From NCBI GenBank assembly GCA_041655275.1, contig JBBAFU010000003.1:124001-188000 (forward strand): a stretch of DNA of 64,000 nt. The letters run 5' to 3'. This document shows, one piece after another, positions 1-7,748 of the stretch; position 1 is the stretch's first letter; every line of letters begins with the position of its first letter. This stretch comes from JAJYRX01 sp041655275 (GTDB lineage: Bacteria; Pseudomonadota; Gammaproteobacteria; Burkholderiales; Burkholderiaceae_B). The position numbers and the translations under genes were made by a program. The notes beneath the pieces are model-generated. The model had not been told where the DNA came from. It ran no database searches and worked only from the letters and a program-made list of their open reading frames with translations.

Positions 1-650
1 ATCTGCTCTATGCGCCCGTTATTCATGATGGCAATGCGATCCGACATATTCATTGCCTCTTCCTGATCGTGCGTCACGTAGACGACGGTCATGCCCAGGG
101 CTTTCTGGATCTCCTTGAGTTCGACCTGCATGTGGTAGCGCAGATTCTTGTCCAGTGCCCCCAGCGGCTCGTCCATCAGAATCAGCTGGGGCTGGAAAAC
201 AATGGCACGCGCCAGGGCCACACGCTGCTGCTGGCCACCCGACAGCTGCCGCGGCAGACGTCCGGCAAACTCCGACAGCTGCACGGTTTCCAGCGCCCAT
301 GCCACCTTGCGATCAATCTCGGCTTGCCCCAGCCGTCTGACGCGCAGCGGGAAGGCAACATTGTCGGACACCGACAGGTGCGGAAACAGGGCATAGTTCT
401 GAAATACCATGCCAAGCTGGCGCTGCTGTGGTGTCAGGCGCGTGATATCGCGCCCGCCAAAGGCGATGCGACCGCCGTCAACCCCGGCAAAGCCGGCAAT
501 CATCATCAATGTCGTGGTCTTGCCCGAACCGCTGGGGCCCAGCATGGAGAAGAACTCCCCATGCTGGATATGAAACGAGACCTCATTTACGACGACCTGA
601 TTGCCATAGCGCTTGACCAGGCGCTCGAGCTGCAGATCTCCCTTGTCCAT
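1..650 (-). CDS. ABC transporter ATP-binding protein, PotA-like (3' end beyond window)
   Basis: This is the ATPase of an ABC importer, probably for polyamines, opines or similar cationic solutes. Read on the minus strand it shows Walker A GPSGSGKTT at about residues 38-46, the Q-loop VFQNYALFPHLSV, the signature LSGGQQQRVALARA, Walker B LILMDEPLGALD and the H-loop VTHDQEEAM. The sequence leaves the window shortly after the H-loop, so the C-terminal TOBE region is not visible. The start ATG overlaps the stop of the upstream binding-protein gene as TGATG, which favours translational coupling; an in-frame ATG at 668 is an alternative. It is the fourth gene of a minus-strand operon with ridA, a DadA-like oxidoreductase and a binding protein. 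The permeases are presumably outside the window. Substrate is inferred only. Confidence 0.93.
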   Translation of the reverse strand, partial: MDKGDLQLERLVKRYGNQVVVNEVSFHIQHGEFFSMLGPSGSGKTTTLMMIAGFAGVDGGRIAFGGRDITRLTPQQRQLGMVFQNYALFPHLSVSDNVAFPLRVRRLGQAEIDRKVAWALETVQLSEFAGRLPRQLSGGQQQRVALARAIVFQPQLILMDEPLGALDKNLRYHMQVELKEIQKALGMTVVYVTHDQEEAMNMSDRIAIMNNGRIEQ

Positions 651-1729
651 CAACGTGCCAGAACCCATGTAGACCACTTGTTGCTGACCGCCTGGCGGTT
701 GTCGCGCCACCATTCCGCATTCAGGATGAAACCATGCTCGGCCGTCATTTCACCGCCGGGCACCCGGTCTCTCAGACGCTTGGACAAGCGCTCATATGCG
801 GGCACCGTAATGGGGCCGCCCGGGTAGCGATTGCAGAAGTCATACTGAACCTGCTCGCTGGTGCAGTAGTCAACGAAACGGACAGCGTTCTCATGGTTGG
901 GTGCATTCTTGAAGATGGAAAATGCCTGAATATGCACACCATGCTGGTTCCAGTTGATCGCCAGCGGCGCGCCCTGATCCGCTGCCGCGAGCAGGCGCGT
1001 GCTCCAGATGGAACCGAGCACGGCTTCCTTGTCCGCCAGCATTTGCGATGAAAGCGCACCGGTATCCCAGAATTTGCGAATGGCGGGACGAATGCGCGTC
1101 AGGGATTCGAACGCACGGTCGATATCCAGCGGATACAAATCCTTCAGCGCCACGCCATCGGCCAGCAGGGCAAACTCAAGGTCCGGATACCCGGCGGCGA
1201 TATCGGCCAGCATGCGTGGCGCGGGATTGCTCTTGTAATCCCAGAATTCGGCCCAATCCCTGGGCGCCGACTCGGGCTTTATGGCATCGGTGTTATAGCC
1301 CATCACAATGCCATAGACGAAGTTGCCCACCATATACTCGTACTTGTAGTTCGGATCAATGGTGTCGGGATCGGTATACTTGAATTCCTTGTAGGGAATG
1401 GGCACCAGGGCATCGAGCGCCTGGAACTGGCTCAATGTCCCTGTAGTGATATCGGCAATATCCAGCTCGATGTTTCCCGACCGGACCATGGTGTGCAGCT
1501 TGCCCGCAGTCATGGCCACGGGTACGACTTCGATGCCGGTTTCCTTGCGGAAAGGTTCGTAGACGAGTTCGCGACGCAACTCGTCGTAAACACCGCCCGG
1601 CGAGCGCACGATGACCCGGCCTGCCGCATGGGCCTTGGGAATCCACAGGTAAGGGGCCACCATGGCAGCACCGGCCAGCTTGAGTACACTGCGACGCTTC
1701 GCGGATGCAGATATTTTCAGATGCTTCAT
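650..1729 (-). CDS. ABC transporter substrate-binding protein, spermidine/putrescine type
   Basis: Periplasmic solute-binding protein of 359 residues, the usual length for the PotD/iron(III)-type family. The N terminus has a twin-arginine-like signal (KRRSVLK followed by a hydrophobic stretch and PKAHA/A), suggesting Tat export. Typical family segments are seen, such as VIVRSPGGVYDE near residue 40 and the C-terminal NHENAVRFVDY helix region. A strong ribosome-binding site (AAGGAGAG) precedes the ATG. It is overlapped by the downstream ATPase gene and follows a DadA-like gene by 24 bp. Association with an amino-acid oxidase-like enzyme and RidA suggests uptake of an amine or amino-acid derivative that is then oxidised, but the ligand cannot be read from the sequence. 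Confidence 0.9.
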   Translation of the reverse strand: MKHLKISASAKRRSVLKLAGAAMVAPYLWIPKAHAAGRVIVRSPGGVYDELRRELVYEPFRKETGIEVVPVAMTAGKLHTMVRSGNIELDIADITTGTLSQFQALDALVPIPYKEFKYTDPDTIDPNYKYEYMVGNFVYGIVMGYNTDAIKPESAPRDWAEFWDYKSNPAPRMLADIAAGYPDLEFALLADGVALKDLYPLDIDRAFESLTRIRPAIRKFWDTGALSSQMLADKEAVLGSIWSTRLLAAADQGAPLAINWNQHGVHIQAFSIFKNAPNHENAVRFVDYCTSEQVQYDFCNRYPGGPITVPAYERLSKRLRDRVPGGEMTAEHGFILNAEWWRDNRQAVSNKWSTWVLAR

Positions 1730-1753
1730 TGTCGTCTCTCCTTTATCGTTGGA

Positions 1754-2986
1754 CTAAAACCGTGACAGCCGATAGGGCGTCATATCCAGATACGGTCGCG
1801 TGCCCGAGACGAGCTGTGCCATCAGCTTGCCTGTCGACGGCCCGCCCGTCAGTCCCGTATGACCGTGTCCGAAAGCCATGTACAGGCCCGGGTGAGCTGC
1901 GACCTCATCAATGACCGGAAGACTATCGGGGAAGGATGGTCTGAACCCCAGCCACAGCTTGTAATTATCGGTACGCAGATTGGGATACAGCGCTCTTGCA
2001 TGCGACAGCAAGGCCTGTCCACGCTGTTCGTTGGGAGGTGCGTCCAGGCCGGCAATCTCGACGGTGCCGGCAAATCGCAGACCCATTTCCATGGGCGACG
2101 TGCTGAAACCGCGCCCCTTGTGCAAGATAGGTATGCTGATTTCTATGCCTGGATCATTAATCTGGACGTGATAGCCACGTTCCGTTTCCAGCGGCAGCGA
2201 CACACCCATGGGTGCCAGCAACGTCTTGCTCCAGGCGCCCGCCGCCACCACCACACGATCGAATCCGTATTCGTTGAGATTGGTCATGACGCGGAAAGTG
2301 CCGTCGCGCGGAAAAATGCGCTGGACCCGTTCCTGTATCAGTTTTCCGCCATCCTCGCGCAAGCGCTCGGCCAGGGTACGCATCAGACGGAGCGGGTTCA
2401 CTGCATTCCCGTTTCGCGGAAACAGCAGGGCCCGCTTGACGGTAGGCGTCAGCTCCGGCACGCGCTCACGCAGCTCATCGCGCGTGAGCGACTGCACTTC
2501 TATGCCCTGCTCGCTGCGCAAGGTTGCCGCCACACGCTCGGAGACCGAAAGCTGCTCGCTGTCCCAGATGTGAATCTGCCCTGTCACACGGATCAGGTCA
2601 TTGAAATCCGCCGGCCCGAGCAGTTCACGATAATGGTCCAGCGCCGATTCGTGCAGCTGCTTCAAACCCAGCGAAGCCGCACGCACATTGGCCATGCGCC
2701 CCGCACGCGCCCACTTGAGTAGCCAGGGCATTGCCTTCGGAAAATATTTCGGATCGACAAACAGGGGACCCGTCGGGTCTCTAAGCCAGCGGGGCACATT
2801 CTTCAGCATACCCGGCATTGCCATGGGCACAGTGCTGTCCACACTGATCATTCCCGCATTGCCATACGACGCGCCGCCGCCCGCCGAAAGCGGATCAATC
2901 AGTGTTACCGCATGACCTTCCCGTCTCAGATACGTCGCAGTGCTCAGACCGACGATGCCCGCACCAATGACCGCAACATCCAGCAT
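1754..2986 (-). CDS. FAD-dependent oxidoreductase, D-amino-acid dehydrogenase (DadA)-like
   Basis: A 410-residue flavoprotein of the DAO/DadA family. The N-terminal Rossmann motif GAGIVGLSTATYLRREG with a following acidic residue (LID) binds FAD; a central EVQSLTRDELRERVP segment and the C-terminal LWLGFRPSFPDSLPVIDE...FGHGHTGLT block are typical of DadA, where the end of the protein closes over FAD. It would oxidise an amino acid or amine to an imine, passing electrons to the membrane. The ribosome-binding site GAGGTGG lies just before the ATG. It sits between ridA (imine deaminase) and an ABC binding protein, which fits import, oxidation and imine clean-up of one compound. Exact substrate unknown; other members of the family oxidise hydroxyproline or opines. 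Confidence 0.88.
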   Translation of the reverse strand: MLDVAVIGAGIVGLSTATYLRREGHAVTLIDPLSAGGGASYGNAGMISVDSTVPMAMPGMLKNVPRWLRDPTGPLFVDPKYFPKAMPWLLKWARAGRMANVRAASLGLKQLHESALDHYRELLGPADFNDLIRVTGQIHIWDSEQLSVSERVAATLRSEQGIEVQSLTRDELRERVPELTPTVKRALLFPRNGNAVNPLRLMRTLAERLREDGGKLIQERVQRIFPRDGTFRVMTNLNEYGFDRVVVAAGAWSKTLLAPMGVSLPLETERGYHVQINDPGIEISIPILHKGRGFSTSPMEMGLRFAGTVEIAGLDAPPNEQRGQALLSHARALYPNLRTDNYKLWLGFRPSFPDSLPVIDEVAAHPGLYMAFGHGHTGLTGGPSTGKLMAQLVSGTRPYLDMTPYRLSRF

Positions 2987-3015
2987 TTTCCACCTCGGAA
3001 ATAAGAGCCTGCGTC

Positions 3016-3399
3016 CTAGGAAACATGCCCGTGGGCAACGATCTCTATCCTGTGCCCCTTGCCCAGCAAAGCCTTCACGACCACCGTGGCACGATTGGGA
3101 TAGGGGCGCGTTTGGAAGAACTCGGCATAGACTTCGTTCATGCCCGCAGCGTCATCCGCCTCTACCAGATAGATCAGAATCTGCGCGACATCGGCCAGTG
3201 ATCCTCCTGCAGCCTCCATGGACATCTTCAACTGGCTCAGGACACGGCGTGTCTGCTCGCGGATATCTCCGTCACCGGAAGGCAGAAGGCTTTGCGGATC
3301 ACGCGGAATCTGGACGGTATAGATGCGGCCGTCCGCATTCACGGTATTGCTGATGGGTGCCTTTGATGCCGGCATACCATTGTCGACAAGCTGATGCAT
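3016..3399 (-). CDS. RidA family reactive imine/enamine deaminase
   Basis: A 127-residue protein of the YjgF/YER057c/RidA family, which hydrolyses reactive enamine/imine intermediates made by PLP or flavin enzymes. Family features seen are the YTVQIPRDP strand, the TRRVLSQLKMSMEAAGGSLADVAQILIYL helix-strand unit and the end FFQTRPYPNRATVVVKALLG. The classic active-site Arg of the FPxRxxxxV motif corresponds to YPNRATVVV, so the Arg is kept, while the C-terminal E appears in KGHRIEIVA. It is the first gene of the minus-strand operon, with GGAGAA before the ATG. Its place directly upstream of a DadA-like oxidase supports a role in disposing of the imine product. Confidence 0.92.
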   Translation of the reverse strand: MHQLVDNGMPASKAPISNTVNADGRIYTVQIPRDPQSLLPSGDGDIREQTRRVLSQLKMSMEAAGGSLADVAQILIYLVEADDAAGMNEVYAEFFQTRPYPNRATVVVKALLGKGHRIEIVAHGHVS

Positions 3400-3721
3400 G
3401 ACTTCTCCAATGAAACAACGCGCCCGGCCGGGCCGTCAAAGTATGAGAAAAGTCTAGCAATCGCCTGACGGTGAGGCTAATCACTTTCTTCTATCTTATA
3501 TATTATTTGATGATAATGGTTAACCCTAGGTTATTGAATTTGTGCAGAAAAAGTCATTGTGAAAGCCATACTTCACAACAGAGACCGAAGCAAGATCCAG
3601 GCGAAAGCGCCTCAGGCAACGGCCTGGCGCGACAGCACTCATCTTGTCACCCCATGGGGTGCGTGCTAGCATGAATCCCTCGAAACCGGTCCCGCGGTTT
3701 CAGCGTTTCAAACCCTGCCTC
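3400..3721. promoter_or_regulatory. Divergent intergenic region upstream of ridA and the GlcG-like gene
   Basis: About 320 bases without a convincing gene. The middle (roughly 3470-3560) is AT-rich against the GC-rich surroundings and contains the palindrome GGTTAACC near 3517-3528 followed by a second GGTTATT, so it is the likely control region for both divergent units. A small GC hairpin (AGGCG-AAAG-CGCCT) lies at about 3599-3612. In-frame starts at 3644 and 3671 extend the plus-strand reading frame into the region, but without a ribosome-binding site. No confident -35/-10 pair was assigned. Confidence 0.4.
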
Positions 3722-4129
3722 ATGCCTTTCAGCACCGCCACCCTGCCGCCCGCCATGTCTGCCACCCTGGATCAGGCCGGCAACGATGGCATGGCGCCTG
3801 TATGTATAGCCGTTGTAGACATGCATGGACATCTGCTCCTGCTGCAACGCAACCCGGCCGCCGCCGTGCGCAGCATCCGCATCGCAGAAGCCAAGGCCTA
3901 CACCGCCGTTCGCATGGGCATGTCCACGGCGCGCTTTCAGCGCCGCCTGCAGGATGAACGGCTCAGCGCACAAGACTTCATGGATCCCGGCTTTACCAGC
4001 CTGCCCGGTGGACTGCCCATTCAGGGCAAGGACGGAAAAATCCTCGGTGGTGTCGGTGTCAGCGGCCGCAGTCCCGATCAGGACGAGGCCCTGGCCCAGG
4101 CGTTCATAGACCGGCTCGCACTGAACTGA
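3722..4129 (+). CDS. HbpS/GlcG-like protein (DUF336)
   Basis: A 135-residue member of the DUF336 family (GlcG, HbpS, PduO C-terminal domain), small proteins that bind haem or cobalamin or assist alcohol/glycolate metabolism. The core pattern is clear: CIAVVDMHGHLLLLQR, then SIRIAEAKAYTAVRMG, PGFTSLPGGLPI and the closing GGVGVSGRSPDQDEALAQA. The start at 3722 gives the usual family length; ATGs at 3671 and 3644 would add 17-26 residues of low similarity, and none of the three has a good ribosome-binding site. The stop overlaps the start of the following carrier gene (TGATG), so the two are probably co-translated. Function in this pair is unknown. Confidence 0.82.
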   Translation: MPFSTATLPPAMSATLDQAGNDGMAPVCIAVVDMHGHLLLLQRNPAAAVRSIRIAEAKAYTAVRMGMSTARFQRRLQDERLSAQDFMDPGFTSLPGGLPIQGKDGKILGGVGVSGRSPDQDEALAQAFIDRLALN

Positions 4130-5013
4130 TGCTGCTTACCCTGCTGAACATCGTCGTGCCGGTATTCGCCGTTGCGGGACTGGGCTTTCTGGTGGGCCGC
4201 CATCACGGCAAGCCGCCGGCAATGGGCTTCATCAACCATACAAACCTGAACGTCTTCTGCCCGGCGCTGATCTTCTCGGCGCTGGTGAACAATCCGGTCA
4301 ACCTTGCGCACGAATGGGCCCTGGTCGCCGCCGGCGTGCTCATCATCGTCCTGCCGGGGCTGGTGCTGATGTGGGTCAAGCCTGCCGGACTGTCCATGCC
4401 CGGATTTCTGGTGCCCGGCATGTTCCGCAATACGGGCAACATCGGCATCCCGCTGATGATGCTCGCCTATGGCGAGCGCCTGATGGGCGATATCGTGTTG
4501 CTGTTCGTGATTTCCAACGGCCTGCACTTTTCCCTGGGTATGTTCCTGCTTTCGCGTCACAGCAACCGCTGGCTATGGCTGCGCAGCCCCAACGTCTGGG
4601 CGGCGGCCCTGGGGCTTGCACTCGCATCGCATCGTGCCTGGATACCCGAATTCGTGCTCGTCACCACCGAGATGGTTGGCCAGATCACGATTCCAATGAT
4701 GCTGTTCGCCCTGGGCATACGCCTGTCACAGGACAGGATTTCCGGCATCCGTTTCGCCCTGCGCATCAACCTTGTCTATCTGGCTGCAGGCCTGCTGTGT
4801 CTGGTCGCCATTCTGTGGCTGCTGCCGCTGGAGCCGGACGCCCGCCGGCTGATCACGCTGTGCGCCTGCCTGCCACCCGCCGTGCTCAACTTCCTGCTTT
4901 GCGAGCAATACCGTATCGACCCCGCCACCGTGGCCAATGTCGTGCTGTTCGGCAACGTGATGTCGGTTGTCACCATCCCCGCGGTGATCTGGTTCACCCT
5001 GAACTGGATGTAG
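4129..5013 (+). CDS. AEC (auxin efflux carrier) family transporter
   Basis: A 294-residue inner-membrane protein with about ten hydrophobic segments arranged as two similar halves, as in the AEC/BASS-fold family (YfdV, MdcF). The first half contains the FRNTGNIGIPLM crossover motif and the second half ITIPMMLFALGIRLS and the NVVLFGNVMSVVTIP end, all typical. Members export or import small organic acids such as malonate. The gene starts one base inside the upstream GlcG-like gene and is followed after 12 bp by the convergent STAS gene. The substrate cannot be deduced. Confidence 0.88.
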   Translation: MLLTLLNIVVPVFAVAGLGFLVGRHHGKPPAMGFINHTNLNVFCPALIFSALVNNPVNLAHEWALVAAGVLIIVLPGLVLMWVKPAGLSMPGFLVPGMFRNTGNIGIPLMMLAYGERLMGDIVLLFVISNGLHFSLGMFLLSRHSNRWLWLRSPNVWAAALGLALASHRAWIPEFVLVTTEMVGQITIPMMLFALGIRLSQDRISGIRFALRINLVYLAAGLLCLVAILWLLPLEPDARRLITLCACLPPAVLNFLLCEQYRIDPATVANVVLFGNVMSVVTIPAVIWFTLNWM

Positions 5014-5025
5014 GCACGGGCGTCC

Positions 5026-5370
5026 TCATTCCTTCGCTTCGAGCTGCGACATGGCTTCCTCGCGCGTGCCCACGGCGGTAAGAATGGACAGGAAACCACT
5101 GATGTCGAACACCTCGTGCACCTGGGGCTGCAGGCGGCACAGGACCAGACGCCCCTGATGCCCGCGCAGGCGCTTGGCCAGCATGAGAACCACGCGCAAG
5201 CCGGCGCTGGAGATGTAGTCCAGGCGGCTCAGATCAAGCACCCACTGGTGCTCGCCGGTTTCAACCAGGCTGAGCATCCTGCCCTCCAGATCAGCGGCAT
5301 TGCCGCTGTTGAGCTGCCCCTCCAGACTCGCGACAAGGACAGCGCCTGACTTTTCACTGAAAAATTGCAT
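5026..5370 (-). CDS. STAS-domain anti-anti-sigma factor-like protein
   Basis: A 114-residue single STAS domain like SpoIIAA/RsbV/BtrV. The family signature DYISSAGLRVVL places the phosphorylatable serine at residue 54 or 55, so this protein can be expected to be phosphorylated by the RsbW-like kinase at 7299-7748 and dephosphorylated by the PP2C phosphatase at 11375-13435. It is divergent from the permease/kinase/alr operon, with 142 bp between starts. No sigma factor is present nearby, so the partner it releases when unphosphorylated is unknown; it could be a distant sigma factor or one of the local transporters. Confidence 0.93.
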   Translation of the reverse strand: MQFFSEKSGAVLVASLEGQLNSGNAADLEGRMLSLVETGEHQWVLDLSRLDYISSAGLRVVLMLAKRLRGHQGRLVLCRLQPQVHEVFDISGFLSILTAVGTREEAMSQLEAKE

Positions 5371-5512
5371 AATGATGGTGCCCGCCTTCAGGCAGCGGTC
5401 ATGGAAATTGGGGACGAACGGCTACAGTACCATGAAGTTCTGATATCTTCAGGCTGAAAGCAATCTGATGATCCCGCTGTGGCACTACGGAAACACACAA
5501 CAAGGGGAAGCC

Positions 5513-7285
5513 ATGGGAACCGCCCGTCTCCTGCGCCTGCCGGCCACGCCGCCATTCCGTCGTCCGGCCGAGCTGGCCTATGCAAGCGATGAGCTCCCGC
5601 CACCGCCGGCGCTGGCGGGACTGGCCGCCCAGCAGGGCATCACGGCACTGGCATTCATTGCCTACGCACTCGTCATGGCGCGCATTGGCGGGCTGGATGC
5701 GGCAGATACCCAGGCACTGGTGACGGCATCCATCATTGCCATGGCCACCGCCACCATACTGCAATCCTGGGGCGGACGCCTCGGGGCGGGCGTGCTGCTT
5801 GTCAGCATACCCAGCCCCATCATCGTGGTCACGGCAGGCCTGATCCTGTCGCGCCACGGCGTTGCCGGTATCGCCAGCGCCTGCGTCATTCACGGTGTGG
5901 TTGCGCTCTGCTCGGGCTATCTGGTACCGCGCCTGCGCACGGTGCTGACACCCGGTGTGGCCGGTATCGTCGTCTGCGTGTCGGGGCTCGCACTGGTCGA
6001 ACCCAGCCTCATGCAGATCACACGGATCGACGATCAGGGCGGTCTCGACACTGCGGGCCTGAGCAGCGCCCTGGCAGCGCTCGCGACTATTGTTTCCCTG
6101 TCCATCTGGGGCAGGCAGCGCGGCAAGCTCTATGCACTGATCGCCGGCCTGCTCGTCGGCATGGCGGTTGCGCTCGCGCTCGGCCAGTTCCAGGTGACGG
6201 AGAGCCTGTCCGCGATGCCGCTGGCAGCCCTGCCGGAATTGCCGGGTTTCAGCCTTCATCTGGACGCGGGCGAGATACTGGCCGTTGCCATGCTCTCGCT
6301 CATGAGCCAGCTTGACAGCTTTGGCTGCGCGGTGCTCATGCACAAGATGAATGACGCCGGCTGGCGACGCCCCAACATGCGCATCGTTTCCGGCAGCATG
6401 CGGGCCAACGGCCTGGCTGATCTGGCGGGTGCACTCTTCGGTGCCGCGCCCGTCAGCAACTCCTCGGCCAATATTGCGCTGTGTCATATCAGCCGCAGCA
6501 CGGCACGCATCATCGGCCTGTTCACCGGCGTGCTGCTGCTGGTCTGTGCCTTCCTGCCCAAGGTCACCCTTGCGCTCACCTTCATTCCCGCACCCATACT
6601 CGGTGCCGTCGGCCTGTATGCTGCGGCCTACCTTATCGTATCGGGCATAGAGCTCATCGCTTCGCGCGCCATGGATGCGCGCGGGATATTCACGGTCGGA
6701 CTCGCCTTCATCGCCGGCACAGGCATCATGACGCTGCCACAGCTGACGCTGGCCCTGCCCGAATGGCTGCGGTTCGCCGCCGCCAGCCCCATCGTGCTGG
6801 CCGGGAGCGTCGGCATCATCCTCAATCTGGTATTTCGCGTCGGAAGCACACGCCATGCCCGACAATCGATGCAGAATGTGGCCCCGGCATCCACTGCCGG
6901 CATGATCATCGACTTCGTCGAGCAGCACGGCGCCGCCTGGAATGCACGGCGCAATGTCATCACCCGGGCCGCCTCCGCCTGCCTGGAAGCGGCGGAAGCG
7001 CTGCAGGCATCCACACCACCCCGCAGCTTGCTCGAGATTCGCGGCAGCTTCGATGAGTACAACCTGGATATCGAACTGCGCCACGACGGACCACCACTGG
7101 TGCTGGACGCGCGGGCGCGCCCGCTACCCGAAAACCTGCTCGAAATGGATGACGAGGAAAGTGCCGCCCTGCTCGACCAGGCGCTCGGCCGCGTCTCCAG
7201 CGTTCTGCTGCACAATCTGGCGGATCGTCTCAATAGCGGGCAGAATGATGAAGCCAGCTGGTTGCGCCTGCACTTCGATCACTGA
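5513..7285 (+). CDS. NCS2-type (xanthine/uracil permease family) transporter with C-terminal kinase-like domain
   Basis: A 590-residue membrane protein. Residues of about 40-445 form a 12-14 segment NCS2/solute carrier 23-type permease, recognised by IVSGSMRANGLADLAGALFGAAPVS, NIALCHISRSTARIIGLFTG, FLPKVTLALTFIPAPILGA and a late NLVF segment. The last 140 residues are soluble and resemble a RsbW-like HATPase fold: a helix NVITRAASACLEAAEAL where an N box would be, a strand pair SFDEYNLDIELRHDG and the end WLRLHFDH. The ATP-binding glycine boxes are absent, so it is probably a non-catalytic docking domain. The start at 5513 follows AAGGGGAA; an ATG at 5468 lacks such a site. It is the first gene of an operon with the kinase and alr. 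Confidence 0.82.
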   Translation: MGTARLLRLPATPPFRRPAELAYASDELPPPPALAGLAAQQGITALAFIAYALVMARIGGLDAADTQALVTASIIAMATATILQSWGGRLGAGVLLVSIPSPIIVVTAGLILSRHGVAGIASACVIHGVVALCSGYLVPRLRTVLTPGVAGIVVCVSGLALVEPSLMQITRIDDQGGLDTAGLSSALAALATIVSLSIWGRQRGKLYALIAGLLVGMAVALALGQFQVTESLSAMPLAALPELPGFSLHLDAGEILAVAMLSLMSQLDSFGCAVLMHKMNDAGWRRPNMRIVSGSMRANGLADLAGALFGAAPVSNSSANIALCHISRSTARIIGLFTGVLLLVCAFLPKVTLALTFIPAPILGAVGLYAAAYLIVSGIELIASRAMDARGIFTVGLAFIAGTGIMTLPQLTLALPEWLRFAAASPIVLAGSVGIILNLVFRVGSTRHARQSMQNVAPASTAGMIIDFVEQHGAAWNARRNVITRAASACLEAAEALQASTPPRSLLEIRGSFDEYNLDIELRHDGPPLVLDARARPLPENLLEMDDEESAALLDQALGRVSSVLLHNLADRLNSGQNDEASWLRLHFDH

Positions 7286-7298
7286 AACCGGGAAGCCC

Positions 7299-7748
7299 AT
7301 GCCCACGCCTGCAACGCTCACACTCAGCCCTGATGACCATGCACAGGCACGCGCCCTGGCCTGGCTGGAAGGCCTGGCCGATGAGCACGGATGGCCCCGG
7401 CGCACCCTGTTTGCCCTGCAGCTGTGTCTGGAGGAGTCACTGGCCAACATCCTCATGCACGGCTTTGCCCGACCGCCCCGGCCCGAGGATGCCATCGAGC
7501 TCCAGATCCAGCAGGCTGCAGACCGCGTCACCTTGCGCATCTGCGACAACGGCCCGGCCTTTGACCCCACGGCAAGGGCATCGGTGCCGCCGGCCGGTTC
7601 ACTCGATGAAGCCGTTCCCGGCGGACATGGCCTGCGACTCATGCGTCACTACCTCAGGGACCTGCACTATCGCCATGCCCAGGGCTGCAACCAGCTCACG
7701 CTTGTCGCCGCACTCGATCCCGGGACCCATCAAGGACGGCAGCAATGA
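7299..7748 (+). CDS. RsbW/SpoIIAB-like serine kinase (anti-sigma factor-type HATPase)
   Basis: A 149-residue GHKL ATPase of the anti-sigma-factor kinase class. All ATP-binding boxes are intact: N box LCLEESLAN with E46 and N50, G1 box DNGPAFDP at 83-90 and G2 box GGHGLRLM at 108-115. It should phosphorylate the STAS protein encoded at 5026-5370 and in the unphosphorylated state bind a second partner. The gene lies 13 bp after the permease gene and its stop overlaps the alr start as ATGA, so the three are one transcription unit. The start was set at the ATG at 7299 because longer readings run through the permease gene. Confidence 0.92.
   Translation: MPTPATLTLSPDDHAQARALAWLEGLADEHGWPRRTLFALQLCLEESLANILMHGFARPPRPEDAIELQIQQAADRVTLRICDNGPAFDPTARASVPPAGSLDEAVPGGHGLRLMRHYLRDLHYRHAQGCNQLTLVAALDPGTHQGRQQ

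Noticed and set aside
5399..7084. 561-codon open frame on the minus strand through the permease gene
   Set aside because: Composition is rich in Gln, His, Arg and Gly as expected for the shadow of a GC-rich gene; no motif, and the plus-strand permease with a ribosome-binding site explains the region.
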